Positions 32,849-40,840 of a DNA stretch of 64,000 nt are shown piece after piece (within the stretch, counting starts at the first letter, position 1; the number at the start of each line of letters is the position of its first letter). Under the pieces are notes generated by a model that was not told where the DNA came from, did no database searches, and worked only from the letters and a program-made list of their open reading frames with translations. The DNA comes from Planococcus maritimus (GTDB lineage: Bacteria > Bacillota > Bacilli > Bacillales_A > Planococcaceae): positions 1 to 64,000 of the forward strand of contig NZ_LTZG01000001.1 of NCBI RefSeq assembly GCF_001592825.1, written 5' to 3'. The position numbers were made by a program, and so were the translations under genes.

Positions 32849-33730
32849 GTGTTGGATCAAGTATTGAAGCAATTCCGTTTGGAAATCGTTACTGTTAATG
32901 AAGTCGAAGATTCCTTCAGTTCAATGGTCTACAAATGCGTTTTACGCAACGGCGAAACAGTGTTTGTGAAAATTCCGTATACGCGCGTGAAATATGAACG
33001 CGAGCTGGCCGCCTATGAAATGTTAGCTGGGCACGTCCCGATTCCACAACTGCTCGATTTTTGGGAGGGTGACGATAACTGTCCAGGAGCTTTTTTGTTG
33101 TCCGAACTGAAAGGACACCCTTTGTCCGAAACGGCTTCTCCAGAAGTTGCGTATCAAATCGGCGCATTGCAAGCAGCGATGCATCAAATTCAACCTTCAA
33201 ACACGATAGAGTCTGGCGCCATACAAAATGAATTTCCCCATTGGCATGAATTTATCGAAAAGCAGTTCTATAGCTTCGCGGAACATGTAAAAGAACTATT
33301 GGATGAGGAGTTATTTATGGCCAGTTTGCGCAAGTTTGAGTAAATGAAGGGCGAGCTTCCAACTCCAGACGGGCCGAGCTTCGTCCATATGGATTTCCGG
33401 CCAGCCAATATTATTGTGGATGAAGGCCAAGTTTCCGGGATGATCGATTTTGAAAGTGTGCGTTTCGGGTCAACGGAAATCGATTTCACCAAAATTCACC
33501 GTGATTTCTTGAAATCGGATCCTGCTTTGTCCAACTCCTACCAGGAGGGCTATAACAGCATTCGACCGATAATCGACTTGCAAGCTGTCTTGCCTTTTTA
33601 TCGTTTCGTCGACGCCTTTAATAGTATCGGCTGGAGCCAAAAGCGCGGCTTGGAGAAAAATTTTGCGTTCTATGAAGCCAATTTGCAGATTTTGAAAGAG
33701 ATGCTGCAAGATGTGGAGGTGGAGAAGTGA
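32849..33730 (+). pseudogene. Aminoglycoside-phosphotransferase-like kinase split by an in-frame stop
   Basis: GTG 32849 opens a frame that reaches TAA at 33341-33343, and the very next codon, ATG 33344, continues in the same frame to 33730. The first part (164 aa) has the N-lobe (VFVKIPYTRVKYERELAAYEML). The second (128 aa) has the catalytic loop HMDFRPANIIVDEG and the metal motif MIDFESVRFG. Together they make a normal 293-residue APH/choline-kinase-fold protein with one codon turned to stop. It is either a nonsense mutation or a split gene with reinitiation at TAAATG. A lipoprotein gene overlaps its end. Confidence 0.8.
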
Positions 33731-34167
33731 AGTTGAAAATCCTTTTGTTCATCATCATTTGTACACTTAGTTTTTTAGCTGCCTGTCATGAGGTGCCCAC
33801 TAAGAGCAACGCTGTTTTGGAGGCGGAAGCTTATTTGGAGAGTCAAGGATATGAATTGGTTTCCCTAGTGGGGGAAGAGTCCTTGCTTCTGGATACAAAA
33901 ACCTTAATGGATCCAGGCTATTCGCAAATCTGGCAAGTTCAGCCCTTTGACTCCGCTGAATATTTAGATCAACCCCTGACTGCGGTGGAATTCATCATTC
34001 AAGGGCATCCGCTTGAACTTCTCTACAATAGCCAAAAAACCAGAATCATTGTCTACCTTCATCAAAATCAGGTAATCGGTGGCTGGTCTCTTCCTGTGTT
34101 TTCTAGTGAAGTGCTTGTCGGCACGGTACATTCGTTAGATGGAAAGACGGCTGAAGAAGTGCAATAA
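33727..34167 (+). CDS. Small lipoprotein, unknown function
   Basis: 146 aa from GTG 33727, overlapping the stop of the split kinase gene by four bases, with GGAGGTGGAG upstream. The lipobox LAAC gives a lipid anchor. The mature part begins with an AEAYLESQGYELVS segment and goes on with YSQIWQVQPFDSAEYLDQPLTAVEFIIQGHPLE. This resembles DUF4830-type Bacillales lipoproteins as I recall them. No known activity. Probably translationally coupled to the kinase. Confidence 0.7.
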   Translation: MKLKILLFIIICTLSFLAACHEVPTKSNAVLEAEAYLESQGYELVSLVGEESLLLDTKTLMDPGYSQIWQVQPFDSAEYLDQPLTAVEFIIQGHPLELLYNSQKTRIIVYLHQNQVIGGWSLPVFSSEVLVGTVHSLDGKTAEEVQ

Positions 34168-34225
34168 GCAGAGGGAAGTAGCCAAAAGAAAAGTTGAAAA
34201 CTATCTATGTAAAGGAGGCAGATCA

Positions 34226-34690
34226 ATGATTAAAGGTCTCTACGAAGCTCATTTACCGGTTCGGGATTTAAAACGTTCCATTGAATTCTATACTAGTTTG
34301 GAATTGGAACTCGCTTATGAGACACCTAAGCTTGCTTTCTTTTGGATTGTCAAAGGGCAAAGCTGGATAGGCCTATGGGAATCGGAGAAAGCGGAAACGC
34401 CTTATCATCCTTCACTGCGCCATATCGCTTTTCATGTGGATAGAGAAGCAATACGCAACGCTAAGAACTGGTTGGCCAAAAGAGGAATCGAAGTACGAAC
34501 AGCTTTCGGTTTTTCACCGGAAGAACAGCCGCTTGTCTTGCCAAATCATCCGTATGCACACGCATCCATTTATTTCCATGACCCGGATGGCAATTCGCTT
34601 GAATTTATTGCGCCGCTGCAGCTATCAGTCGAAGACGAATTCGACATGATGTCTTTGGAAGCCTGGGATCGTATGCACGTGGAAAAGTAA
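34226..34690 (+). CDS. VOC family (glyoxalase/dioxygenase superfamily) protein
   Basis: 154 aa from ATG 34226, directly after AAAGGAGG. The reading frame extends 29 codons upstream over the end of the previous gene, without a site. Two beta-alpha-beta repeats: ...YEAHLPVRDLKRSIEFYTSLELEL and HASIYFHDPDGNSLEFIA. Potential metal ligands are H10, H69 or H73, and E in SLEF. Could be a thiol transferase of the fosfomycin/bleomycin resistance superfamily or a small dioxygenase; the specific role is unknown. Confidence 0.85.
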   Translation: MIKGLYEAHLPVRDLKRSIEFYTSLELELAYETPKLAFFWIVKGQSWIGLWESEKAETPYHPSLRHIAFHVDREAIRNAKNWLAKRGIEVRTAFGFSPEEQPLVLPNHPYAHASIYFHDPDGNSLEFIAPLQLSVEDEFDMMSLEAWDRMHVEK

Positions 34691-34708
34691 TGAAAAGGAG
34701 CGAATTCA

Positions 34709-35074
34709 ATGCATTTCAAACCAATCAATTTCAATGAAAAACTATCGAAATTCGACGATTTATGGTCGCCTAAGGTCATTGCAGAAATGAACGATTACCA
34801 ATTCAAGACCGTAAAAGTGCAGGGTGATTTTGTTTGGCATAAGCATGAAGACACCGATGAAGTGTTCATTGTACTGGAAGGAGCTTTGATCATTGAGTTC
34901 CGAAACGGGGAAGTGGCGTTGAAAGCAGGGGACATGTTTGTGGTTCCTAAAAATACGGAGCATAAGCCCTATGCCGAAACGCAGGCGAGTATCTTATTGG
35001 TAGAACCTAAAGGCGTTGTTAATACAGGCGATGCGACAAGTGAACAGACAGCAGAAAATGATGTGTGGATCTAA
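34709..35074 (+). CDS. Cupin domain protein
   Basis: 121 aa, AAAGGAG before the ATG. A single cupin barrel: FVWHKHEDTDEVFIVLEGALIIEFRNGEV (motif 1 with the H-x-H-x4-E metal ligands) and GDMFVVPKNTEHKPYAE (motif 2 His). Likely a small metal-binding enzyme or isomerase of unknown substrate. 18 bases after the VOC gene, so probably cotranscribed. Confidence 0.85.
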   Translation: MHFKPINFNEKLSKFDDLWSPKVIAEMNDYQFKTVKVQGDFVWHKHEDTDEVFIVLEGALIIEFRNGEVALKAGDMFVVPKNTEHKPYAETQASILLVEPKGVVNTGDATSEQTAENDVWI

Positions 35075-35154
35075 TGGCTTTTTCATTAAATTTAACCTGC
35101 CGCTTCTTAAAATGAGGTAAAATTGTAATATACTTTGTTTTAGGACGTGATTTT

Positions 35155-36984
35155 TTGCCGGATTGGACTTATCATACGATGTTTGAACCCGCGCTTTCAA
35201 AGTTGCCGGCAAAAACCGGGAGAGAGTTTATCCATAACGGGATGCACCGGATTGCTTCGATTCCAGGCGGAAGCAAATTAATCGAATACTTGGGGCATAC
35301 GGCTCCTGCCAAGCAACTCGAAACAAAAATTTTCGGTTTAACAATTGCTAACCCCGTCGGCTTGAGTGGGAAAATCGACCCCTTGCTTTCTGGAACGAAA
35401 GCTTTCGGCCATTTAGGGATGGGCTTTATCGAAGTCGGGCCGGTGTCCTGGGATCCGGTAGAGATGGGCACGCCAAGGTTCACCGATTCCAAAGACGCTA
35501 TGGTTTATCCGTATCGGTTAGAGTCACCCGGCATAAAGCGAACGATCGAGAAGTTGTCGAAGCTCGAGTCTTTCGACAAGCCGATTTTTATCCGCATCGG
35601 CAGAAACGATACTTTCGAACAAACCTTGTCCCTATTGAAAACCTTATCGGCCTTTGGACAAGCATTTATTGTTGAAGAGCTGTATGGCATTAAACAATGG
35701 AAGACTTTGAAAGAAGCGGTCAACGGCAAACCGATCTTATTTGCCGGTTCGGCCGGTGGCATCGATTCGCCAGCTTTTGTGGCGTCTCAAGAAGCATACA
35801 TAGATGGAATTGTCCTCGATGAACAGGGCGTAGACACAGGGCAAGGCATGGAATATCCGCTTGATCAGTCAGGGCAGTTGATTGAAAAACTGACTTCCAT
35901 CCGACGGCATAGCAAGGTGCCGATCCTTGTCTCTGGCGGGATTGCAGAACCGAAAGATGCTTTGGACTTGTACGAGGCAGGTGCGGATTTGGTGATGCTA
36001 ACAGGCGGCTATGTGCGGACCGGTCCCGGGCTGCCCAAGCGAATCAATGAAGGTTTACTGAATCAGCGAACCGCATCGCCCCCTGTATACGATGGATGGA
36101 TGTGGCATTGGTTATTCGGGCTTTTCATGTTTCTCGGCGGGGCAGCAGCTATGCTTGTCAGCATGACGATCGTCCTAATGCCGTATGATGAAGCATTTTT
36201 GAATTTATCACGCGAAGAACTCATGGCGATCAATCCGAATATCTATTATTTTATGCAGCATGACCGCATGACCGTTGCCGGCACGATGGTGTCTGGCGGT
36301 ATTTTGTATATGCAATTGACAAGATACGGCGTCCGTCATGGTTTGGAATGGGCAAAACGCGCCATTCACATCGCCGGTGTACTCGGATTTCTTGGCATTT
36401 TGCTATTCATCGGATTCGGTTACTTCGACTGGCTTCACGGCATTCTTTGGTTAGTTCTCTTGCCATTCTTTTGGAAAGGCTATCTAGTATCCAAAGATTA
36501 CAGCGAACATTCATCTTCTCGCAACCGCAAGAATCATCCAGCTTGGAAACGCAGTCTTTTGGGACAGTTGGCGTTTGTTGTACTTGGTTCTGCACTCGCA
36601 GCGGCAGGGTTTATCATTTCGGCAATCGGCGTGAGCGGCGTCTTTGTCCAAACCGATATCGCCTATATTTGCATGAATCCTGAACAAATATCTGCAATTA
36701 ACGAACGGCTCATTCCGGTGATTGCGCACGATCGAGCGGGTCTTGGCAGTGCCTTGATCAGCGTCGGCCTCCTCGTTTTGATGCTCGCGCTTTGGGGATT
36801 TCAAGAAGGGCAGCGCTGGGTATTGTATACCTTTTTATTGGGCGGTTCGCCGGCGTTCGGTGCAGCGATTCTCATTCATTACGTAATTGGGTATACGAAC
36901 TTTATTCATATCCTGCCGGCTTATGTGGCCTTAGTATTGTTTGTAAGCGGCTTGTGGTTGTCCAAAAAATTCTTTTTCATGTAA
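35155..36984 (+). CDS. Dihydroorotate-dehydrogenase-like barrel fused to a polytopic membrane domain
   Basis: 609 aa from TTG 35155 with AGGACGTGA upstream. Residues about 1-305 are a class 2-like DHODH TIM barrel: IFGLTIANPVGLSGKIDP, MGFIEVGPVSWDP, PIFIRIGRND, then VPILVSGGIAEPKDALDLYEAGADLVMLTGGYVRTGPG for the FMN phosphate site. From about 315 the protein has around eight transmembrane segments with long loops. The catalytic base and the Asn-rich substrate site of true PyrD are only partly visible, so activity on dihydroorotate is uncertain. Separate pyr genes are not in this window. Confidence 0.75.
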   Translation: MPDWTYHTMFEPALSKLPAKTGREFIHNGMHRIASIPGGSKLIEYLGHTAPAKQLETKIFGLTIANPVGLSGKIDPLLSGTKAFGHLGMGFIEVGPVSWDPVEMGTPRFTDSKDAMVYPYRLESPGIKRTIEKLSKLESFDKPIFIRIGRNDTFEQTLSLLKTLSAFGQAFIVEELYGIKQWKTLKEAVNGKPILFAGSAGGIDSPAFVASQEAYIDGIVLDEQGVDTGQGMEYPLDQSGQLIEKLTSIRRHSKVPILVSGGIAEPKDALDLYEAGADLVMLTGGYVRTGPGLPKRINEGLLNQRTASPPVYDGWMWHWLFGLFMFLGGAAAMLVSMTIVLMPYDEAFLNLSREELMAINPNIYYFMQHDRMTVAGTMVSGGILYMQLTRYGVRHGLEWAKRAIHIAGVLGFLGILLFIGFGYFDWLHGILWLVLLPFFWKGYLVSKDYSEHSSSRNRKNHPAWKRSLLGQLAFVVLGSALAAAGFIISAIGVSGVFVQTDIAYICMNPEQISAINERLIPVIAHDRAGLGSALISVGLLVLMLALWGFQEGQRWVLYTFLLGGSPAFGAAILIHYVIGYTNFIHILPAYVALVLFVSGLWLSKKFFFM

Positions 36985-36989
36985 TAAGC

Positions 36990-37021
36990 AACTTGCCGGC
37001 GAACGCACCGGCAAGTTTTTT
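36990..37021 (+). terminator. Terminator of the DHODH-like gene
   Basis: ACTTGCCGG pairs with CCGGCAAGT followed by TTTTT, just after the stop codon. Confidence 0.85.
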
Positions 37022-37027
37022 CGCATG

Positions 37028-37053
37028 AAAAAACAGCCTCAAGGGCTGTTTTT
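37028..37053 (-). terminator. Terminator of the DUF948 gene
   Basis: AAAAACAGCC pairs with GGGCTGTTTTT, directly after the minus-strand stop at 37056. A/T runs lie on both sides. Confidence 0.75.
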
Positions 37054-37055
37054 GA

Positions 37056-37541
37056 TTAATAGTTTTTTGATACTTGCTTAGGTGCATCAGGTTCTGGGTT
37101 GTATGTGGCATTCGGCTGATTTTGGTCTTTTTGGTTATCTAAGTACTTCATCAAGCCAGCAGCGTTATTGCTGTATTGGCTGACTTGGGCGCGGTTGGCA
37201 GGGTCATCTTCGACTTTTCTTGCAATGCCGGAGGTAATACTGCGGACAACCGAATTCAAATCGATGATCGAATTGATTGTACCTTTCGCTCCATCGACCA
37301 AGACGGCTACTTTCTCTGATTTTTGCTGGATGTCTTCTTGCAATTCAGTTGTCGTATGCTGTAAATGAGTCGTCTCGAGCATTAACTTATCCACGCGGCC
37401 TTTCAAGTTATTGGCCGAACCTTTCATTTCCTTCATTGGCTCTTTGATGCCAGATAGGAGCATGAAGACACCTGCAATGGCTACGATCAGGCCTAGTACG
37501 ACGATTCCAATTGCTATGTAAAGCCATATTATCGGATCCAT
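37056..37541 (-). CDS. DUF948 family membrane protein
   Basis: 161 aa, GGAGG before the ATG. One N-terminal transmembrane segment (about 4-28, IWLYIAIGIVVLGLIVAIAGV), then a long coiled-coil region (about 35-105, with ETTHLQHTTTELQEDIQQKSEKV) and a charged tail. This is the layout of DUF948 general-stress-type proteins such as YtxG. Its role is unknown; it probably lines the inner face of the membrane. Confidence 0.85.
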   Translation of the reverse strand: MDPIIWLYIAIGIVVLGLIVAIAGVFMLLSGIKEPMKEMKGSANNLKGRVDKLMLETTHLQHTTTELQEDIQQKSEKVAVLVDGAKGTINSIIDLNSVVRSITSGIARKVEDDPANRAQVSQYSNNAAGLMKYLDNQKDQNQPNATYNPEPDAPKQVSKNY

Positions 37542-37764
37542 TCAAACTTCCTCCTTTTTCGGTCATGTAATAAGCCATACCCGTTTGGGGCAGTTTTTAA
37601 CACAAAACTTAAAGAGGCTGGGTAAACTTGATGGATTTGGCTAAGTAAATAGAAAAAATCTTGATGCAACATACAGAACGAGGTTGTGCGTACTAGTCCT
37701 GAGCGACTTGTGTTCGCAGCGTCATCCGCGTGGCAATGGCCGTTTTACGGTAACCAGCTTTCCG

Positions 37765-38463
37765 TTAGCGAGTTTCGGCGGCCAAAATAAAGGCGATATA
37801 TCCGACATCCTGGCTGAAATTCCAATCCATGAAAATTTCGTCTACGTTCCTTTGCAGCACATGGTGTAACGGAGCGGCTTTCAGCAGCTTGTGCTCCAGC
37901 GGACGTTTCGTCAATTTCAACATATCGACAAATCCATCCTCTATCAATGCTTTTTCAATGCCTACCAACACCCCGCTGCGCTTTAGCAGCAATGTCCGGT
38001 TGCTCATCCAGAGCGTGTCGATTTTATCGGGAATGCGTGCAGCTTTCTCGTTCACTCGTTCTATTTGTTTATGAAAAACGTCGCGCTGCGTATCTTCCGG
38101 CCACTCAAACGAATCCCATGCAAGCTCTTCGTTCATAACCCCGATAAACATGCCGCTCTTTAGCGACAAGTTCCAGTCCACGTATAATTCAGTGAAATTC
38201 AGCTGGGTTATGTTCAGGAGTTCCTGTAAAATTTCCGTTTTCAGCGCATTGAACATAAAGTTTCTTGTCTCTAGAACTCGTATGTCTTCTTCTTGATCCA
38301 GAAGAATCTGCTCCATAGGACTGACGAATCCACGGAAATGAATGGTAATATAAGGCCTTTTGATTGTAACGTAAACAGAAGCGGGCCCTTTTCCAAAATG
38401 CTGGCGGAGTAGGTTTGAGATATAACCCGAAACTTCTGATTGGATAGGTCGTGCTTCCTGCAT
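37765..38463 (-). CDS. DUF2294/MpsC-type protein with two tandem domains
   Basis: 232 aa. Two copies of a roughly 110-residue domain follow each other: first VSGYISNLLRQHFGKGPASVYVTIKRPYITIHFRG, second KIDTLWMSNRTLLLKRSGVLVG with ...LLKAAPLHHVLQRNVDEIFMDWNFSQDVGYIAFI. The first contains the GKGP-x-SV-x-V motif of the DUF2294 family (named MpsC in Pfam). The MpsAB bicarbonate/cation transport genes are not in this window, so the link to membrane potential is untested here. Monocistronic. Confidence 0.8.
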   Translation of the reverse strand: MQEARPIQSEVSGYISNLLRQHFGKGPASVYVTIKRPYITIHFRGFVSPMEQILLDQEEDIRVLETRNFMFNALKTEILQELLNITQLNFTELYVDWNLSLKSGMFIGVMNEELAWDSFEWPEDTQRDVFHKQIERVNEKAARIPDKIDTLWMSNRTLLLKRSGVLVGIEKALIEDGFVDMLKLTKRPLEHKLLKAAPLHHVLQRNVDEIFMDWNFSQDVGYIAFILAAETR

Positions 38464-38968
38464 AGTAACTGTCTCCTTCCCGGCATATAGCAGCCGGCTA
38501 GTACTTTGCTTTTTCGATCGCTTTTGGCAAGCATTTGTTAATACTTGTCACTCGTGTTACGACTCGTTTAAAGCTTGTTTGATTTCAAACGCAGTAGCGC
38601 CCATTAATGAATTGGCTGAATATGCTTCCTGTAGGGATTGTCAATTGACCCAGGAGAGCTAATGAAATAAAAAAAGACGCCAAAAAGAATGATTCATTCT
38701 CTTTGGCGTTATTCCCAGCTCTATTGTCAGGTATATACTCTGCGCAATTTCAATATGGCAGCCGATGCTGCGTTTTTATTTCCAATTAACTGCTTTTCAT
38801 GGATCCCGCTCAATGTTTACGGGATGTGATGCATTTCCTGTAATAAGAATTATAGCGAGAAAGGGAAAAAAATTCAAGACGCTTTTGGGCAACGGTCGCA
38901 TATGCTCTGGACTTAGAGCAAAGATGATGGGCACATGGCTTGTGTCATAAATGGAAAAAGAGCTCACA
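38464..38968. other. Intergenic region with an orphan hairpin
   Basis: About 500 bases with no credible gene; a 61-codon plus-strand frame at 38765 has no ribosome binding site. At 38668-38711 GACGCCAAAAAGAATGA pairs with TCATTCTCTTTGGCGTT. On the minus strand it is followed by TTTTTTT, so it could end a minus-strand transcript from 38.7-38.95 kb or the FAD-oxidoreductase operon stopping at 38969. Confidence 0.5.
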
Positions 38969-40060
38969 TTACTGATAGATCGCTTGATAAGCCTTCATGA
39001 ACTTCTGATCAATATACTGCTTGATTTTCCACGGAACTTTGCCGTGTAAAGCCCAACGCCCATAAGTTAAAAAAGCTTCGCCGCCTCCAGTAGAAAGAAT
39101 CGACACGTATTTTGACTGTGGGACGAAGCGGGATAAGGCTCGTCCATCAAGAAAATCCATTAAGTTGTTCCACAATACCGGTCCTTGGCGAACTGCATAG
39201 ACGCCATTTTTCTCGAGATTTGGGTACCGATTGATTGAGACGCAATCACCGGCGCCGAAGACTTCGGGGAAGCGGAGTGATTGAAGCGACTCGTTTACAG
39301 CCAAAAATCCCGAACGATCGACAGGCATGCCCGAACGCTCGAAAAAGTCAGGGCTTTTCGGGCCTGTCAGCCAAAGGACAGCTGTTTGAGGATAAGTTGT
39401 GCCATTGCTTGCGGTGATAGAAGTTTCATCAATGTCTTTTATTTGTACATCGGTGAAAAAGGGCAGATTTTTTTTGCGGGCAATCGCCTCAATTTTTTGG
39501 GAAGCCACCGCTCCTTGTGCAGATAGCAATGGGCCTGAACTGAATAGCGATCCATTGAGCGGCAAGTACTGCTGTTTTCGCCAGGCGTGAGTGGACAAGG
39601 CTAGTTCAACCCCTGATGCGCCGCCTCCGACGATGACGGGCTTGGCGGATTCCCGGAATGTTAGCAATTGTTTCGGGAAATGGTAATTGGGCTTAATCGG
39701 TGAGATATATTTTCGCAGCGCTTCCGGGCTATCTGTCTGGGAGCCGATGTCGAAAGACACCACATCATAAGGATAGCTCTGACCGTGTAAACCGGTCAGT
39801 GTGCGGGAAACCGGGTCGATGGCGCAAATGGTGTCTTGATAAAAAGCCACACCGATTTTTTCAGCCAATCGTTTCAAGTCGATGCGGATTTCATCCAAGC
39901 CGTAAACACCCTCTGTGAATCCTGAAAACATTCCTGAATAATACTGATAAGTCGCAGGAGAGATGAGTACCAATTGCACATCTTCACGCGGATTTTCTGC
40001 GAATTGTTTGAGGCCATGCAAATGCGCATGGCCGCCTCCAACCAATACGACGATCTTCAT
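38969..40060 (-). CDS. FAD-dependent pyridine-nucleotide oxidoreductase (SelD-N/NDH-2-like)
   Basis: 363 aa. The FAD-binding N-terminus is VLVGGGHAHLHGLKQF (residues 5-20), a variant with GGGHAH found in the N-terminal oxidoreductase domain fused to some selenophosphate synthetases and in NDH-2-like enzymes. A second dinucleotide motif, VIVGGGASGVELAL, lies near 142-155. The C-terminal FAD motif EVFGAGDCVSI is near 265. No CxxC redox pair and no membrane helix. It is 14 bases downstream of a CDP-alcohol phosphatidyltransferase gene and divergent from a second flavin oxidoreductase. Electron acceptor unknown. Confidence 0.85.
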   Translation of the reverse strand: MKIVVLVGGGHAHLHGLKQFAENPREDVQLVLISPATYQYYSGMFSGFTEGVYGLDEIRIDLKRLAEKIGVAFYQDTICAIDPVSRTLTGLHGQSYPYDVVSFDIGSQTDSPEALRKYISPIKPNYHFPKQLLTFRESAKPVIVGGGASGVELALSTHAWRKQQYLPLNGSLFSSGPLLSAQGAVASQKIEAIARKKNLPFFTDVQIKDIDETSITASNGTTYPQTAVLWLTGPKSPDFFERSGMPVDRSGFLAVNESLQSLRFPEVFGAGDCVSINRYPNLEKNGVYAVRQGPVLWNNLMDFLDGRALSRFVPQSKYVSILSTGGGEAFLTYGRWALHGKVPWKIKQYIDQKFMKAYQAIYQ

Positions 40061-40074
40061 GTCAACACTCCAAT

Positions 40075-40656
40075 CTAAGACAAAATCCGTTTAGCTTCAG
40101 CCATGCGTTGAACGATGGTGAAAATTTGCACGGCGACAAACAATAAAGTGATCACCGATAGATAAGAAGGCAAGGCAATCATCAACGTAAATAGGATAAA
40201 CCCTTCAGTACGTTCTGCAAGCCCAGCTTGATAATAGAACGATTTCACTCCTTGTTTTTCAGATAATGCCCCGACAGTCAAGAAAATGGTCATGGCGACA
40301 ATGATGGATGCGCTTAATAATAACAGTGCCCACATCGAATCCGGAAAACGGAAAGCCAAGCCAAGAATGACGCTAATTTCCACTAGCCGGTCGAAACTGA
40401 TATCTAACAGCGTCCCCCACGGAGAAGGTTTCGTTTTCCTGGCCATCGTCCCGTCGACGACATCTAAAAATCCAGAAAGCCAAAGCACAACAAGCGCTAA
40501 CATCGGATGCCCTAGATAAATGAACAGGCCGGAAGACAAGCCGATAGCAAAAGCGGTCTTGGTTACGCCATTAGCGGTCCAGCCTTTTTTCAACAGGTAA
40601 TCGGCAGTCTTGTCGACTGCAGGTTGGACATGTTTTCTTGCGTATGTATCGAGCAT
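40075..40656 (-). CDS. CDP-alcohol phosphatidyltransferase family protein (YnjF-like)
   Basis: 193 aa from ATG 40656, placed by AAAGGTG; two starts just upstream overlap that site. The CDP-alcohol motif is intact: DGTMARKTKPSPWG-TLL-D-ISF-D, that is DG-x2-AR-x7-G-x3-D-x3-D, which binds metal and CDP-diacylglycerol. Several transmembrane segments. It joins an alcohol head-group to a phosphatidyl moiety; which alcohol cannot be told. E. coli YnjF is the same type of protein and sits beside ynjBCD, just as here a YnjBCD-type transporter lies in the neighbouring divergent operon. Confidence 0.85.
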   Translation of the reverse strand: MLDTYARKHVQPAVDKTADYLLKKGWTANGVTKTAFAIGLSSGLFIYLGHPMLALVVLWLSGFLDVVDGTMARKTKPSPWGTLLDISFDRLVEISVILGLAFRFPDSMWALLLLSASIIVAMTIFLTVGALSEKQGVKSFYYQAGLAERTEGFILFTLMIALPSYLSVITLLFVAVQIFTIVQRMAEAKRILS

Positions 40657-40840
40657 AACCATCACCTTTTTCTAAAAAGATAATTTCAGTATAAAGCAAA
40701 ACCGTGATTTCCCCCATTCAGAGCTCTTTCGGCTAAGTAGATTTAATAAAAACAGACTATTCAAGTGCAAATAAGGGTAAGTATACAGAAGGCTTTGTTA
40801 AGATATATTTAATCCACGACTCAGAAAGGATTTGACGAAT

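Noticed and set aside
38765..38950. 61-aa plus-strand ORF in the 38.5-39 kb gap
   Set aside because: No ribosome binding site or recognisable domain; probably chance.
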